Source: Sphingopyxis terrae subsp. terrae NBRC 15098 (lineage in GTDB: Bacteria > Pseudomonadota > Alphaproteobacteria > Sphingomonadales > Sphingomonadaceae). From it: a DNA stretch of 64,000 bases. This document shows, in pieces, positions 9,811 through 27,020 of the stretch. The notes beneath the pieces were generated by a model that saw nothing but the letters and a program-made list of their open reading frames with translations, searched no databases and was not told where the DNA came from. Location of the stretch: assembly GCF_001598815.1 (NCBI RefSeq), contig NZ_BCZQ01000028.1, positions 1-64,000 on the forward strand. Direction: 5' to 3'. The translations under genes and the position numbers were made by a program. Position 1 is the stretch's first letter. Every line of letters starts with the position of its first letter.

Positions 9811-10089
9811 TCAACGGAAATTGTCGGCGTAAGCCTGGATCTTGAGCGTGCGCACCGGGGTCGGCATGACCTCGACCTCGATCCCGTTCTTCGCCGCATA
9901 GGCAATCGCTTCGTCGCGCGTTGCGAAGCTCAGACGAAGCTGCCGCTGCGTATCGCCGCTACCCGCCCAGCCCATCAGCGGATCGGCCTTGCGCGCTTCG
10001 GCAGGGGCATATTCCAGAAACCAGCGCTGGGTGCCGGCACGGCCCGACTGCATCGCATTCTTGGGCTTCTGGAAAATACGCGCTTTCAT
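9811..10089 (-). CDS. NDUFS4-like accessory subunit of NADH dehydrogenase (ETC complex I)
   Basis: This 92-residue soluble protein belongs to the ETC_C1_NDUFA4/NDUFS4 family, an alphaproteobacterial and mitochondrial accessory subunit of respiratory complex I. It is expected on the peripheral arm near the NADH module. Recognisable parts are the N-terminal ARIFQKPKNAMQSGRAGTQRW, the Trp in MGWAGSGD, and SFATRDEAIAYAAKNGIEVEV. No nuo genes lie nearby. It stands alone on its strand. Confidence 0.88.
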   Translation of the reverse strand: MKARIFQKPKNAMQSGRAGTQRWFLEYAPAEARKADPLMGWAGSGDTQRQLRLSFATRDEAIAYAAKNGIEVEVMPTPVRTLKIQAYADNFR

Positions 10090-10155
10090 CGGAGAGTCCC
10101 TGACTGGATTGCTATGCCGTCGCCTTAGCGGCTCTGTCGCGCCGCGAAAAGGGGG

Positions 10156-12630
10156 CTATTGCGCATCGCGCCGCGCCTGCGCCGCCTTGGTCAGCAACGT
10201 TGGGCGCGCGGTCGCCGGATCGTCGGGCCAGCTATGCTTGGGATAGCGGCCGCGCATTTCCTTCGCGACCTCGCGCCAGCTTCCGCTCCAGAACGACGCG
10301 ATGTCGCGGCTCGTCTGGATCGGACGGTGCGCGGGCGAGGTTAACGCCAGAACCAGCGGAATCGGCGGGTCGCCGACGGTCGGATGGCGCGCCAGCCCGT
10401 ACATCTCCTGCACCCGCACGCTGACCGTCGGGCCGCCCTCGGCACCATAATCGATCGCATGACGGCTGCCGGCAGGGGTGGTGTAATCGGCGGGAGCAAG
10501 CTTTTCGAGCAATTGCCGCGCCGGCCAGTCGAGCAATCCCATCAGCGCATCGGTAAGCCGGCGATCGCCAATATCGCGCAGCCCGCGCGCGCCATCGAGC
10601 AACGGTTCAAGCCACAGGTCGAGACTGTCGGCGAGCGCGCCCGTCGACAACGCGTCGAGCCCGGCAAAGGACGCGCGCTGGCGCAGCGCCTGCGCCGCGG
10701 ACCCCCAGCCGATCAGCCCCAGCCCTTTGTCGCGAACCGCGGCAAGCCGGACCGCCACATCATCCTCCGCCCCCGCATCGCGCCCGGCCTTGCCGCTTGA
10801 CAGCGCGATCGCGCCCAGTCTCCGCTCGCGCCGGTGATCGACGCGGTCGTTCGCGGCGTCATAGACGCTTGCGCTCTGCTGGACGATGCGATCGGCGAAG
10901 ATCGCCTCGACCTCGGCCGCCGCGATCGGCGCAGCGGCGAGGATGCGGACGCCGGCGGCATGGCCCTGCGCATCGGCGATGGCGAGCCATTCGGCATTGG
11001 CGAGCGGGTCGACGGGATCGATCTTGTAGGCCCGCCCCCCGACGCTGAGATATTCGCCGCGCTGGCCGGCGCGCTGGCGCGCAACGCGGTCGGGCCAGGC
11101 GGTGGCGATCCAGCCGCCGATCGAGCGTGTTTCGTCCGTTCGCGGGCCGGACGCCAATCGCTCGCCAACCCGGGCAAGCCGTCGCGCGAGCCGCCGCGCA
11201 CCCTCGGCACGCTCGCCCCTGATGCCCCGCCAGCGCCCCAACCGCGCCTCGACATCGGCGCCGCGGCCGCCGAGGCCCGGCTCGGTCAGCAGGACCGCCA
11301 GTTCCCCTGCCAGATCGCCCTCGCCCGCCGCCGCCGCGTCAAGTAGCATATGCGCGAGCGGGACCGGCAGCGGCACCGCCGCGAGCGCCTTGCCATGCGC
11401 GGTAATTCGCCCATCCTCACCCAGCGCACCGATCGCCTGCAACCGCGCCTTCGCCTCTGCGATCGCAGCGGGCGATGGCGGATCGAGCCAACCGAGCTGG
11501 CGCGGGTCGACGATCCCCCAGCTCGCGCAGTCGAGCACCACGGGCATCAGGTCGTTCTCGTGGATTTCGGGCGGATCGAAGGGGGGCATCCCGGCGGTCG
11601 CCGCCGCCTCCCACAGCCGGTAGGCAACCCCCGGCCCCTGCCGCGCCGCGCGCCCCGCGCGCTGCGTCGCCGACGCCTGACTCGCGCGTTCGGTGACCAG
11701 TCGCGCGATACCCGCCGCCTTGTCGAAGCGCGGACGCCGCGACAGGCCGGCATCGATCACGATTCGCACCCCGTCGATGGTCAGGCTGGTTTCAGCAATG
11801 CTCGTCGCGAGGATCAGCTTGCGCGCGCCGCCGGGATCGCGAACCAGCGCCTTGCGCTGCATCGCAGGGTCGATCTGCCCATGGAGCCGGTGGACGACAA
11901 GCGGCAGACCCGCCGCCTCGACCGCCGCCGCTGCGCGCTCGATGTCGGCGGCGCCGGGCAGAAAGGCGAGCATGTCGCCTTCCTTCTCATCGGCCAGCGC
12001 CTGCCGTACCGCGGCGAGCACGCTCGCCTCCAGCCAATCCTCGGCGCGGCGCCCGATATGGCGCAGATCGAGCGGCCAGCTCTTGCCTTCGCTCTTCACC
12101 ACCGGCGCATCGCCGAGCAGCGCCCCGAAGCGCGCGCCGTCGAGCGTTGCCGACATCGCCACGAGCCGCAGATCGTCGCGCAGCCCCTGTTGCGCATCGA
12201 TTGCGAGCGCGAGCGCGAAATCGCCGTCGAGGCTGCGTTCGTGGACTTCGTCGAACAACACCGCCGACACGCCTTCCAGTTCAGGATCGGCAAGAATGCG
12301 GTTGCGGAACAGACCCGGCGTCATCACCAGAAGGCGCGTCGCCGCCGACTGCTTGCTGTCGAGGCGCGTCGCATAGCCGACCGTCCCGCCGACCGCTTCG
12401 CCCATTTCCTCGGCAATGCGCTCGGCCGCCGCCCGCGCCGCGAGGCGCCGTGGCGAGAGCAGCCACACCGCGCCCTTGCACCATGGCTCGCGCAGCAAGG
12501 CCGGCGCGACGCGCGTCGTCTTGCCCGCGCCCGGCGGCGCGACGACGACGGCGTTGGGCTTCAAGAGCAGCGCCGCCATGATGTCGGGCAGCACCGCGTC
12601 GATGGGCAGGAAGGGCCCGGCGGTCGTCAT
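10156..12630 (-). CDS. hrpB: ATP-dependent RNA helicase HrpB
   Basis: A DEAH/RHA-like superfamily 2 helicase of 824 residues, the usual HrpB length. Walker A is APPGAGKTTRVAPALL, motif II is FDEVHERS and motif III is SATLD; the helicase C domain carries TSIAETSLTIDGVRIVIDAG and the QRAGRAARQGPG motif VI. HrpB-specific C-terminal domains follow. Its bacterial role is poorly defined, though HrpA relatives act on mRNA processing. The ATG at 12630 lies seven bases after the stop of the polyprenyl synthase gene, with GAGGCGG upstream; a TTG at 12660 is less likely. Confidence 0.95.
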   Translation of the reverse strand: MTTAGPFLPIDAVLPDIMAALLLKPNAVVVAPPGAGKTTRVAPALLREPWCKGAVWLLSPRRLAARAAAERIAEEMGEAVGGTVGYATRLDSKQSAATRLLVMTPGLFRNRILADPELEGVSAVLFDEVHERSLDGDFALALAIDAQQGLRDDLRLVAMSATLDGARFGALLGDAPVVKSEGKSWPLDLRHIGRRAEDWLEASVLAAVRQALADEKEGDMLAFLPGAADIERAAAAVEAAGLPLVVHRLHGQIDPAMQRKALVRDPGGARKLILATSIAETSLTIDGVRIVIDAGLSRRPRFDKAAGIARLVTERASQASATQRAGRAARQGPGVAYRLWEAAATAGMPPFDPPEIHENDLMPVVLDCASWGIVDPRQLGWLDPPSPAAIAEAKARLQAIGALGEDGRITAHGKALAAVPLPVPLAHMLLDAAAAGEGDLAGELAVLLTEPGLGGRGADVEARLGRWRGIRGERAEGARRLARRLARVGERLASGPRTDETRSIGGWIATAWPDRVARQRAGQRGEYLSVGGRAYKIDPVDPLANAEWLAIADAQGHAAGVRILAAAPIAAAEVEAIFADRIVQQSASVYDAANDRVDHRRERRLGAIALSSGKAGRDAGAEDDVAVRLAAVRDKGLGLIGWGSAAQALRQRASFAGLDALSTGALADSLDLWLEPLLDGARGLRDIGDRRLTDALMGLLDWPARQLLEKLAPADYTTPAGSRHAIDYGAEGGPTVSVRVQEMYGLARHPTVGDPPIPLVLALTSPAHRPIQTSRDIASFWSGSWREVAKEMRGRYPKHSWPDDPATARPTLLTKAAQARRDAQ

Positions 12631-12637
12631 CGCCGCC

Positions 12638-13651
12638 TCAATAGGCGCGGGCGACCGCAAAGGCGACGGCTTCGGTCAGCGCCGCCTTGGCCTGGCTGCT
12701 GCGAAAGCCCCCGATGGCATCGACCGCGCGCTGACCATAATGCCGCGCGCGCGCCAGCGTGTCGGCGATCGTGTCGTGCTTGAGCAGGAGCGAGGTCGCA
12801 TAGACGAGATCGTCGTCCGAAGCGCGGTGGCCGACGATGGCCTGCTTCCAGAATTCGCGTTCTTCGGCGCTGCCGCGCGCGTAAGCGAGGATGACCGGCA
12901 GGGTGACCTTGCCGTCGCGGAAATCGTCACCGACCCCCTTACCCATCGTTTCGGCGTCCGAAACATAGTCGATCGCATCATCGACAAGCTGAAAGGCGAT
13001 GCCCAGATTGCGGCCGTAAGCGTCGAGCGCTGCCTCGGTCGCCTCGTCGCGCTCGGCAACGACCGCAGCGATCTTGCACGCGCTGGCGAACAGTTCGGCG
13101 GTCTTGGCGTTGATGATCGCGAGATATTGGTCCTCGCTGGTTTCGACGCGGCGCTGCGCCGAAAGCTGGTTCACTTCGCCTTCCGCGATCACTGCCGAAG
13201 CATGGCTGAGGATCTTGAGCACCTTGAGCGAGCCGTCCTCGACCATCAGTTCGAACGAACGCGCGAACAGGAAATCGCCGACGAGCACCGACGCGCTGTT
13301 GCCCCAGATGATATTCGCGGTCTTGCGCCCGCGGCGCAGGTCCGATCCGTCGACGACATCGTCGTGGAGCAGGGTCGCGGTGTGGATGAATTCGACCGCG
13401 GCGGCGAGCTTGCAATGGCGGCGCCCGGGATAGTCGAGCAACTGAGCGCAGGCGAGCGTCAGCATCGGACGCATCCGCTTGCCGCCGCCCGCGATCAGAT
13501 GGCCGGCGAGTTCAGGAATGAGCGGAATTTCGGACTGCATCCGGTCGAGGATGACCGAGTTTACCTCGTTCATGTCGGCGGCGACAAGCGCCATCATCGG
13601 ATCGAGCGAGGGCGGACGGTCGCCGTGGAGCTGATGGATTTCGGCAGTCAT
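12638..13651 (-). CDS. ispB: Polyprenyl (octaprenyl-type) diphosphate synthase
   Basis: It extends farnesyl diphosphate with isopentenyl units to the long chain of ubiquinone. The 337-residue protein has both aspartate-rich motifs: LLHDDVVDGSDLRRG (first) and FQLVDDAIDYVSD (second), with GGGKRMRPMLTL upstream of the first. Ubiquinone chain length cannot be read from sequence alone; sphingomonads usually make Q-10, so decaprenyl is as likely as octaprenyl. The ATG at 13651 fits the family start (MTAEIHQL). It runs into hrpB with a 7-nt gap, and the chorismate mutase gene is divergent. Confidence 0.92.
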   Translation of the reverse strand: MTAEIHQLHGDRPPSLDPMMALVAADMNEVNSVILDRMQSEIPLIPELAGHLIAGGGKRMRPMLTLACAQLLDYPGRRHCKLAAAVEFIHTATLLHDDVVDGSDLRRGRKTANIIWGNSASVLVGDFLFARSFELMVEDGSLKVLKILSHASAVIAEGEVNQLSAQRRVETSEDQYLAIINAKTAELFASACKIAAVVAERDEATEAALDAYGRNLGIAFQLVDDAIDYVSDAETMGKGVGDDFRDGKVTLPVILAYARGSAEEREFWKQAIVGHRASDDDLVYATSLLLKHDTIADTLARARHYGQRAVDAIGGFRSSQAKAALTEAVAFAVARAY

Positions 13652-13755
13652 GACACGGGCTGCCTTGGCCGTGCGCCTGCAATTTTGCAACGACTTTCGG
13701 CTTGCCACCCGCCCCCCGCCGGTGCCAAGCGTGCCCGACGCAAGAGGAGCCGCGC

Positions 13756-14043
13756 ATGGACGATCAACTCAGCCGCTACCGCCAGAGCATCGACAATATC
13801 GACGCGGCGCTCGTCTACATGCTCGCCGAACGGTTCAAGGTGACGAAGGCGGTCGGCGAACTCAAGGCGAAGATCGACCTGCCCCCCGCCGACCCCGACC
13901 GCGAGGCACGGCAGGTCGAACGGCTGCGCGCGCTGGCGCGCGAGGCCGACCTCGATCCCGAATTCAGCGAGAAATTCCTGCGCTTCATCATCGACGAGGT
14001 GATCCGCCACCACGAACATCTGAAGCGGGAGGCCGGCGCATGA
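13756..14043 (+). CDS. Chorismate mutase, AroQ class
   Basis: The 95-residue all-helical protein converts chorismate to prephenate at the head of phenylalanine and tyrosine synthesis. It shows the AroQ pattern: RQSIDNIDAALVYMLAERF (helix 1 with the substrate-binding Arg), TKAVGELKAK and DREARQVERLR. It is monofunctional, without a prephenate dehydratase domain. The ATG has GAGGAG upstream. Its stop overlaps the ATG of the next gene (ATGA), so the two are coupled. Confidence 0.9.
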   Translation: MDDQLSRYRQSIDNIDAALVYMLAERFKVTKAVGELKAKIDLPPADPDREARQVERLRALAREADLDPEFSEKFLRFIIDEVIRHHEHLKREAGA

Positions 14044-14735
14044 CCGCGGCGCATCCCATCTTCGCCAAATGGCCCGCACAGCATCCCGAGCGGCTGCAGC
14101 TTTTCACCGCGCCGACCCCGAACGGGGTCAAGCCGAGCATCATGCTCGAGGAATGCGGCCTGCCCTATGAAGCGCATCGCATCGACATCATGGCTAACGA
14201 AAGCCATGACCCGGCCTTTCTGGCGCTCAATCCGAATGGCAAGATTCCCGCGATCTACGATCCCGACGGACCGAACGGCACCCCGCTGGCGCTGTTCGAA
14301 TCGGGGGCGATCCTGATCTATCTCGCCGACAAGACCGGCCAGTTTCTACCCGCCGAGGCGGGCCGGCGTTACGAAGCGATCCAGTGGGTAATGTGGCAGA
14401 TGGGCGGTATGGGACCGATGTTCGGCCAGCTCGGCTTCTTCCACAAATTCGCCGGTCGCGACTATGAGGACAAGCGCCCGCGCGATCGTTACGCCGCGGA
14501 ATCGGCGCGGTTACTCAGCGTCCTCGACGCGCGGCTCGATGGCCGGGACTGGGTGATGGATGCCGATTACAGCATCGCCGATATCGCGATGCTCGGCTGG
14601 GTGCGCAACCTGATCGGTTTCTATGATGCGGCCGACATCGTCGGTTTCGATCGCTTCAAACATGTGCAGGCATGGCTCGACCGCGGCCTTGCTCGCCCGG
14701 CCGTCCAGCGCGGGCTGGAGGTCGGCGCGAGCTGA
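14040..14735 (+). CDS. Glutathione S-transferase, YghU/Ure2p-like
   Basis: The 231-residue protein has an N-terminal thioredoxin-fold GST domain (LFTAPTPNGVKPSIMLEECGLPYE; IPAIYDPDG; LFESGAILIYLA) and a C-terminal helical domain (VMWQMGGMGPMFGQLGFF; YSIADIAMLGW). The TPNG segment is typical of YghU/YfcG-type enzymes, which act as disulfide-bond reductases on glutathione. Its start overlaps the chorismate mutase stop, although no metabolic link between the two is obvious. A strong bidirectional terminator follows at 14781. Confidence 0.88.
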   Translation: MTAAHPIFAKWPAQHPERLQLFTAPTPNGVKPSIMLEECGLPYEAHRIDIMANESHDPAFLALNPNGKIPAIYDPDGPNGTPLALFESGAILIYLADKTGQFLPAEAGRRYEAIQWVMWQMGGMGPMFGQLGFFHKFAGRDYEDKRPRDRYAAESARLLSVLDARLDGRDWVMDADYSIADIAMLGWVRNLIGFYDAADIVGFDRFKHVQAWLDRGLARPAVQRGLEVGAS

Positions 14736-14780
14736 TAGCGGCGCAGGCGGCATCCCCGCAGAAACCCTCAAGGATAAAGA

Positions 14781-14814
14781 AAAAGCCCCGCCGGATCGCT
14801 CCGGTGGGGCTTTT
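14781..14814. terminator. Bidirectional intrinsic terminator between the GST gene and rpoC
   Basis: AAAAGCCCCGCCGG (14781-14794) pairs with CCGGTGGGGCTTTT (14801-14814) around a 6-nt loop. It has a T run after the stem on the plus strand and, through the matching A run, on the minus strand. It therefore serves both the GST transcript and the rpoBC operon. Confidence 0.9.
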
Positions 14815-14851
14815 CTTCTGTGACGTATCTGCGGCCCCGGCGCGCGAGGAC

Positions 14852-19132
<4,281 letters not shown>

Positions 19133-19184
19133 ATTCTAGCTCCACTCTTCCCCCTCCACCGCCGGCGGAAGGGGGTGAGGAAAA

Positions 19185-23363
<4,179 letters not shown>

Positions 23364-23414
23364 AAAGGATTGTCTCGCCTGTAAAAATTCGACTCGCGAG
23401 CGCGATAGAGACGC

Positions 23415-23455
23415 AAAAAAGCCGCAGGCAACCGTTGCCGGTTTACCGCAGCTTT
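23415..23455 (-). terminator. Terminator-like hairpin in the rpoB leader (possible attenuator)
   Basis: On the minus strand, AAAGCTGCGG (23455-23446) pairs with CTGCGGCTTT (23427-23418), using one G-U pair and one weak position. The stem runs into TTTTTT (to 23415). The inner sequence GGCAAC-G-GTTGCC (23440-23428) forms a second perfect stem. The structure lies between the promoter at 23543-23571 and the rpoB ATG, about 50 nt before the start codon. It would end transcription ahead of rpoBC unless bypassed. Confidence 0.7.
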
Positions 23456-23542
23456 CCAACGCATCTCGAAATCCCGACCGCCCTATTCGTGCCGCCCGCT
23501 GCGCAAAGTCAGGCCGCTTCCCGGACGGAAAGGTGTGAGGCG

Positions 23543-23571
23543 GATATAGGATCGGGGCCCGCCACTGTCAA
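23543..23571 (-). promoter_or_regulatory. Strong sigma70-type promoter for rpoBC
   Basis: On the minus strand, TTGACA (23571-23566, perfect -35) is followed by a 17-nt spacer and TATATC (23548-23543). The predicted start near 23536 gives a leader of about 173 nt before the rpoB ATG. The remainder of the 23364-23773 gap holds the attenuator hairpin and a divergent 5' region with no clear promoter for the gene at 23774. Confidence 0.8.
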
Positions 23572-23773
23572 TTGTCGTCCCCCAATATAAGCTTTGCATC
23601 AGGCCCGCCGGCTCCATGACGTCGTCCCGCAGCTAATATTCCGTGCCGATTGCGCGCCGCGGCTCGCTTCGTCGCGGCTCTGCCACGGTTCGGCAGCTTT
23701 GGCATGGCCTTCGCGTCGCGGCATGCGTTCAAGGTCCATGTCAATCCGAAAACCACCAAGGAGAAAAGAAGCT

Positions 23774-24391
23774 ATGCGCAAGATCGCAGGCATTGTCACG
23801 TCCCTCTCTCTCGGCCTCGCAATGGCCGCCGGCGCGCCGGCATTCGCGCAGAGCGCGCCCGCCGCGGCGCCGACCATCAACCTCGCGCCCGGCACGACGG
23901 TCTATGACTCGGCCGGCAAGGCGATCGGCCCGATTGCCAGTGTCGCCGACCCCAACGTCGTCATCACTGTCGATGGCAAGTCGGTCGCACTGCCCAAGAC
24001 GTCGTTCATGGAAACCGACAAGGGCCCGGCGATCACGCTGACCCTCGAACAGCTCACCGCCTGGCTCGACCAGCAGGCCGCCGCCGCCACCGCGGCGCTG
24101 AACGCCGCGCTCGTCCCCGGCGTCGACATCCGCAGCGCCAAGGGCACCGCTATCGTTGGCAAGGTCAAGGTTGTCGAAGCCGACGCCGTCGTGCTGACGA
24201 CCGCCGAAGGCGACATGCGCTTGCCGAAGTCGGCTTTCTTCCAGTCGCAGCAGGGTCTGGCCACGAGCTTCACCGCCGAGCAGTTTGCGGCGGCGATTGC
24301 CGAAGCCAAGGCTGCAGCGCAGCCCGCGGCGACCGCCGAAGCGGCAGCCGATCCGGCGCCCGCGGAAGCGACGGCAAAAGAAGCCAACTGA
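23774..24391 (+). CDS. Secreted protein with two tandem homologous repeats
   Basis: The 205-residue protein has a Sec signal peptide (MRKIAGIVTSLSLGLAMAAGAPAFA) and two repeats of about 60 residues. Each begins PG(T/V), has a short beta-rich core ending in (A/R)LPK(T/S)(S/A)F, and closes with a helix (ITLTLEQLTAWL; TSFTAEQFAAAI). The cores resemble small beta-barrels such as PRC or KOW folds, but I cannot assign one. An Ala/Glu-rich tail follows. The start has AAGGAGAAAAG upstream. It is divergent from rpoB and probably periplasmic; function unknown. Confidence 0.75.
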   Translation: MRKIAGIVTSLSLGLAMAAGAPAFAQSAPAAAPTINLAPGTTVYDSAGKAIGPIASVADPNVVITVDGKSVALPKTSFMETDKGPAITLTLEQLTAWLDQQAAAATAALNAALVPGVDIRSAKGTAIVGKVKVVEADAVVLTTAEGDMRLPKSAFFQSQQGLATSFTAEQFAAAIAEAKAAAQPAATAEAAADPAPAEATAKEAN

Positions 24392-24457
24392 TCGCAGCGC
24401 GATTGGTTAAAGGTGGGCGCGAGGGACATCCCTCGCGCCCTTCTTTTTGTCCGCGGA

Positions 24458-26257
24458 TCAGGCCGCCATGCGCAGCCGGTTGCGCCCTTCGCGCTTGGCG
24501 AGATAGAGCGCCTTGTCGGCGCGGTGCAGCAATTCCTCGACGCTGGCGTCGGCGGCATAGGCCGCAAGGCCGATGCTGATCGTGACATGCGCCGGGCCTT
24601 CGGCCTCGACATCGGCCTTTTCGATCGATGCCCGAATGCGCTCGGCGACCAGTTCCGCCGACCGGGCGCTCGGCCCCTGAAAGATGCACACAAATTCCTC
24701 GCCGCCATAACGGCCAACGACATCTTCCTCGCGCAGCGTCGCCTTCGCGCGCTGCCCGACCCAGCGGATCACCTCGTCGCCCACTGCGTGACCGTGACGA
24801 TCGTTGATCTGCTTGAAATGATCGATGTCGAAAATCGCCACCGCGAGCTGCGTCCGCCCCTCGCCTGCCGCCAGCAAGGCGCGATTGAGCAGCGCGAGTG
24901 TCGAGCGCCGGTTGGGCAGCCCAGTGAGCATGTCGGTGTTCGCGGCTTCCTCGGCGATGCTGCGCGCGGCTTCCAGGCTGCGGGCATTTTCGACCGTTGC
25001 TGTGACATCCTGCACCGTACCGAAAATGCCGACGCTGCGCCCGCCGCGCCCGCGCTCGATCGAACCGTGCGATTTGACATAGCGTATCGCGCCGTCGGCG
25101 CGGATGATCCGTCCCTGATATTCGAAGGGTTCGCCGGTGCGCACCGCCTCTTCCAATATCGCCCTCACCGCGGGCTGATCCTCTTCGACATATTGCTCGA
25201 CGCTGGTCGTCACGCTGACCGGCGCGCCGGGTTCGAGCCCGTGGATGCGATAGGTCTGGTCCGACCAGTGGATCGTCCAGCGCATCAGATCGACGCGCCA
25301 ATGGCCCACCAGCGCAGCCGCTTCGGCCTGCACCAGCCAGCGATTGCTCTGCTCGAGCCGTTTGGCGAGCCGGCGCTGGACGACGAGCGATGCAGCGAGC
25401 GGCAGCGCGGTCGACTGAAGCGCGAGCAGATAGAATTGCAGGAAGAAGACCTGCTCCTTGACGCTGGCCTCCATCGCCGCGACCGGCCCGTGCCCCTGCC
25501 CGGTCAGCCAGGCCGCGATGCCGGCGATGATGAGCATGCCGGCCGCGGCGCCGAACGGACCGACGCGATAGGCGGCGACGATCACCGCGATGACCGGAAG
25601 GAATGTCGCCGGAAAATGCGATTGTTCGAAGCTGACCGCGGTGATCAGCGCCGCAAGCGCGAGCACCGAGATCGCTTCGATCTTCATGCGCATGGTCGCA
25701 TTGTCGAGCGCCTTCGACGCGACAAGCCGCGTCAGCATGATCAACGGCGGCGCCACGATCAGCATGCCGAGCGCCACGGTCGTCATCCACGAGAGGAAGA
25801 AGTCGAGGCCGATGCCGCCGAAAGCCAGCATCGTACCGCCCCCCGCGATCAAGGCACTGGCCATGCTGGCCACGATCACCGCAAGGCAGAAGCTGGCGAC
25901 GGCGCGCGGCACCATGAACGAGAGGTCCTCGCCCTCGCGGCGGCGAACGATCCAGAAGGCGAGCCCCGCCTCGACCGAATTGGCGAGCGTGAAAATCGCC
26001 GCCATCAGGAAGGGCGCCCCGCTCAGCATGTTCGCGGCAAGGCTGGCCGCCGCTGCGGCGCCGATCGCCGCCGGTCGTGCGCGCCCCGGCATCAACAGCA
26101 GCAACGCCAGGAAATAGCCGCTCGGCGGCCAGATCGCGGCGATATTGTCCTCCCCCTTCGTCGCATGCAGCGACAGGCTGGCGAGCATGAAATAGCCAAG
26201 CGCCATCAGCAGCGACCAGAACGTCGCTTCTACTCGTGGGGGGAGTGTCCGCGTCAT
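24458..26257 (-). CDS. MASE1-PAS-GGDEF diguanylate cyclase
   Basis: This membrane-bound enzyme is predicted to make c-di-GMP from GTP. The 599-residue protein has a MASE1-like region of about eight transmembrane helices (residues 10-290), a PAS domain (about 310-415; GHWRVDLMRWTIHWSDQTYRI) and a C-terminal GGDEF domain with an intact RYGGEEF signature. The inhibitory I-site RxxD is present as REED, five residues before GGEEF, so product feedback is likely. No EAL or HD-GYP partner is nearby. The ATG at 26257 is preferred over a TTG at 26287. A 66-bp gap separates it from the convergent secreted-protein gene. Confidence 0.92.
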   Translation of the reverse strand: MTRTLPPRVEATFWSLLMALGYFMLASLSLHATKGEDNIAAIWPPSGYFLALLLLMPGRARPAAIGAAAAASLAANMLSGAPFLMAAIFTLANSVEAGLAFWIVRRREGEDLSFMVPRAVASFCLAVIVASMASALIAGGGTMLAFGGIGLDFFLSWMTTVALGMLIVAPPLIMLTRLVASKALDNATMRMKIEAISVLALAALITAVSFEQSHFPATFLPVIAVIVAAYRVGPFGAAAGMLIIAGIAAWLTGQGHGPVAAMEASVKEQVFFLQFYLLALQSTALPLAASLVVQRRLAKRLEQSNRWLVQAEAAALVGHWRVDLMRWTIHWSDQTYRIHGLEPGAPVSVTTSVEQYVEEDQPAVRAILEEAVRTGEPFEYQGRIIRADGAIRYVKSHGSIERGRGGRSVGIFGTVQDVTATVENARSLEAARSIAEEAANTDMLTGLPNRRSTLALLNRALLAAGEGRTQLAVAIFDIDHFKQINDRHGHAVGDEVIRWVGQRAKATLREEDVVGRYGGEEFVCIFQGPSARSAELVAERIRASIEKADVEAEGPAHVTISIGLAAYAADASVEELLHRADKALYLAKREGRNRLRMAA

Positions 26258-26348
26258 GCCCGTTATCTGGCAAAAACTGGAAAACAAATGGCTAACATCG
26301 CCACCTGTTTAGCCGGGAACGGGCGCGAAATCTCTGCAAATCATCGCG

Positions 26349-26942
26349 TTAGTCGAACCCGCCGAAAGTCATTGCGACGACCTGTTCGACCCGCGCTTCG
26401 TCCCATTCGATCCGGCGGTCGAGAATCAGCATTGCCAGCCCGTGCACCAATGACCAAGCGTGGAGCGCCGCGACGTCGGGCGCATCGAGCTGCGGCAGCG
26501 CCTGCGACACCCCGACGCGCAGCAGGTTGAAGGCGGTTTCGCCGCCATCGGTCCCCGCTTCGCGATAGCGTTCGGGCATCTGGCGCGTGAAGCTGAGCCG
26601 AAAGATAGCGGGGTCTTCGTGCGCAAAGCGGACATAGGCGATACCGATCGCAAGAAAGCCCGCCTTGCCGCCGCCCGCCTTGAGCCACGCCTGCGCCTGC
26701 AACGCCCCCAGCCGCCGCAATCCTTCGTCGGCCAGCGCGTCGAGCAGCGCCTCCTTGTCGGGGAAATGCCGGTAAAGCGCGGTCGCGCTGACGCCGACGT
26801 CGCGCGCCAGCGCGCGCAGGCCGAGTTCCGCATCGTCGCCCTCGGTCAGCCGCTTCATCCCGGCGGCGATCACCGCAGCGCGCAGGTCGCCATGATGATA
26901 GCCCTTGCCACGCGGCGTCGCCACCGCATCGACATTTTCCAT
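26349..26942 (-). CDS. TetR family transcriptional regulator
   Basis: The 197-residue repressor-type regulator has the N-terminal helix-turn-helix GLRALARDVGVSATALYRHFPDKEALLDAL and a TetR_C-like ligand domain. It is divergent from a carotenoid oxygenase gene and most likely controls it. Two similar operator-like sequences lie at its 5' end (26942-26984). The start is uncertain: an ATG at 26969 would add nine residues (MIDEDNSVN), but the promoter and operator would then overlap the coding region. Neither start has a clear ribosome site. Confidence 0.85.
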   Translation of the reverse strand: MENVDAVATPRGKGYHHGDLRAAVIAAGMKRLTEGDDAELGLRALARDVGVSATALYRHFPDKEALLDALADEGLRRLGALQAQAWLKAGGGKAGFLAIGIAYVRFAHEDPAIFRLSFTRQMPERYREAGTDGGETAFNLLRVGVSQALPQLDAPDVAALHAWSLVHGLAMLILDRRIEWDEARVEQVVAMTFGGFD

Positions 26943-26984
26943 GTTGACACTGTTATCTTCGTCGATCATGTTTGCACTGTAAAC
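26942..26984. promoter_or_regulatory. Divergent promoter and operator region of the TetR/carotenoid oxygenase pair
   Basis: A perfect plus-strand -35 TTGACA lies at 26944-26949, with a weak -10 (CATGTT) 17 nt later. GTTTGCACTGTAAAC (26970-26984) is an imperfect palindrome with GTTT/AAAC ends, and a related sequence, GTTGACACTGTTA, begins at 26943. Together they look like two TetR operator copies over the promoter. On the minus strand, TACAGT inside the second copy can serve as a -10 for tetR. Confidence 0.55.
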
Positions 26985-27020
26985 ATCGCGAGTCGGTCGC
27001 GCAAGCGAAAGGAGAAGGGC

